This document shows positions 5,823-6,258 of a DNA stretch of 6,258 nucleotides, piece by piece (positions within the stretch are counted from its first letter, which is position 1; the number at the start of each line of letters is the position of its first letter). Both the position numbers and the translations under genes were made by a program. The notes beneath the pieces are model-generated. The model saw only the letters and a program-made list of their open reading frames with translations, ran no database searches and was not told where the DNA came from. This DNA comes from Oscillospiraceae bacterium (GTDB lineage: Bacteria > Bacillota_A > Clostridia > Oscillospirales > Ruminococcaceae): NCBI GenBank assembly GCA_017400025.1, contig JAFQAF010000190.1:1-6258 (forward strand), in the 5' to 3' direction.

Positions 5823-5851
5823 TTGACAAAATACTTTTACATTTGTATAAT
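5823..5851 (+). promoter_or_regulatory. Consensus promoter of the BlaI-like gene
   Basis: TTGACA (5823-5828) and TATAAT (5846-5851) are perfect sigma-A consensus elements separated by exactly 17 nt. Operator 2 overlaps the spacer and the start of the -10, and operator 3 lies just past the expected transcription start near 5858. This intrinsically strong promoter therefore appears held down by its own product, as is usual for BlaI-family repressors. Confidence 0.9.
5838..5847. promoter_or_regulatory. BlaI-like operator 2 (over the -10)
   Basis: TACATTTGTA is a full match to the BlaI/MecI core TACAnnTGTA. It covers the right end of the promoter spacer and the first two bases of the -10, so a bound dimer would block RNA polymerase. 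Confidence 0.75.
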
Positions 5852-5860
5852 AAAATCATA

Positions 5861-5870
5861 GACAATTGTC
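5861..5870. promoter_or_regulatory. BlaI-like operator 3 (downstream of the start site)
   Basis: GACAATTGTC is a perfect palindrome with the ACAnnTGT core of BlaI sites. It lies 9 nt past the -10, in the early transcribed region. It shares 15 of 17 positions with operator 1 and its right flank. Confidence 0.6.
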
Positions 5871-5896
5871 AAAGAAATTTCAAGGAGTAAAACCTT

Positions 5897-6258
5897 ATGA
5901 AACCAAACAAAAAGCTTCCGGAAAGCGAACTTAAAATAATGATGGTAATCTGGGATAGCAATCCCCCTGTACCACGCAACATCCTGTCAGAAAAGCTGGC
6001 AGACCAGCACTGGTCAGACCCTACAATACTTACAATGCTGTCACGCCTTGTAAAGAAAGGATATCTGTCCTGTGAAAAACAGGGTAATAAAAACCTTTAT
6101 ACACCACTTGTTTCACGAGAGGAATATATGGTTGACGAAAGTATTTCTTTTGGTGAAAAACTAAAAAATGTGTCTATAACAGGTCTTATGGCGGCTTTTG
6201 TACAGACACGAGGAATTACCAAAGAAGAAATAGCACAGCTGGAAGAAATGATTCAGCA
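5897..6258 (+). CDS. BlaI/MecI/CopY-family transcriptional repressor (3' end outside window)
   Basis: The start is ATG 5897, with AAGGAG (5882-5887) 9 nt upstream. The frame stays open to the right edge, giving 120 residues of a family that usually has about 120-130. The winged-helix DNA-binding domain spans about 7-72: LPESELKIMMVIWD (7-20), the recognition-helix region HWSDPTILTMLSRLVKKGYL (38-57), and the wing ending NKNLYTPLVSREEY (64-77). The rest (about 80-120) is the helical dimerisation part, with ITKEEIAQLEEMI near the end. Such proteins repress their own operon as dimers and, in beta-lactam systems, are inactivated when a BlaR1/MecR1 sensor peptidase triggers cleavage. The expected scissile Asn-Phe is Ala100-Phe101 here. 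The partner gene, probably downstream, is not visible, so the inducer is unknown and a blaI symbol would be premature. Three candidate operators in its promoter support autoregulation. Confidence 0.93.
   Translation, partial: MKPNKKLPESELKIMMVIWDSNPPVPRNILSEKLADQHWSDPTILTMLSRLVKKGYLSCEKQGNKNLYTPLVSREEYMVDESISFGEKLKNVSITGLMAAFVQTRGITKEEIAQLEEMIQ

Overview
The window looks like chromosomal DNA from a Bacillota bacterium, most likely a Clostridia-type anaerobe (inference). The reasons are strong AGGAG-type ribosome binding sites, sigma-A-like promoters, U-tailed intrinsic terminators, a DivIVA-family protein beside ftsZ, and a BlaI/MecI-family repressor. Species cannot be named from the sequence alone. 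No rRNA, tRNA, CRISPR array, insertion sequence or other mobile element is visible.

Region 1 (1-1928, plus strand) is a division-linked gene set. It holds the 3' part of ftsZ (cut by the window edge), a 262-residue DivIVA-like coiled-coil protein, and a 102-residue thioredoxin with a WCGPC active site. The last two genes are 14 nt apart, no convincing internal promoter is seen, and the set ends at a strong terminator (1899-1928). A U-less hairpin sits between ftsZ and the DivIVA-like gene.

Region 2 (1929-4727, plus strand) begins with an AT-rich, apparently non-coding stretch and a good promoter at 2153-2181. It drives a two-gene surface-glycan unit: a membrane-bound nucleoside-diphosphate-sugar 4,6-dehydratase of the CapD/PglF/WbpM type, and a short phosphoglycosyl transferase of the PglC/WcaJ-C-terminal type. 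The first should make a 4-keto-6-deoxy sugar nucleotide. The second should place a sugar phosphate on undecaprenyl phosphate at the inner face of the membrane. The steps between and after them (aminotransferase, acetyltransferase, glycosyltransferases, flippase) are not in the window. The unit ends at its own terminator (4701-4727).

Region 3 (4774-6258) has a minus-strand DUF362 gene with its own terminator. It is divergent from a plus-strand BlaI/MecI-family repressor gene cut by the right edge. The 192 nt between their start codons are dense with regulatory signals. The DUF362 gene has a promoter with a 19-nt spacer filled by an inverted repeat, the layout used by MerR-family activators. 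The repressor gene has a consensus TTGACA-17-TATAAT promoter surrounded by three BlaI-like operators, one of which also carries a minus-strand TATAAT. This intergenic region is the most interesting part of the window. I see no clear evidence of a wholly new multi-gene system.
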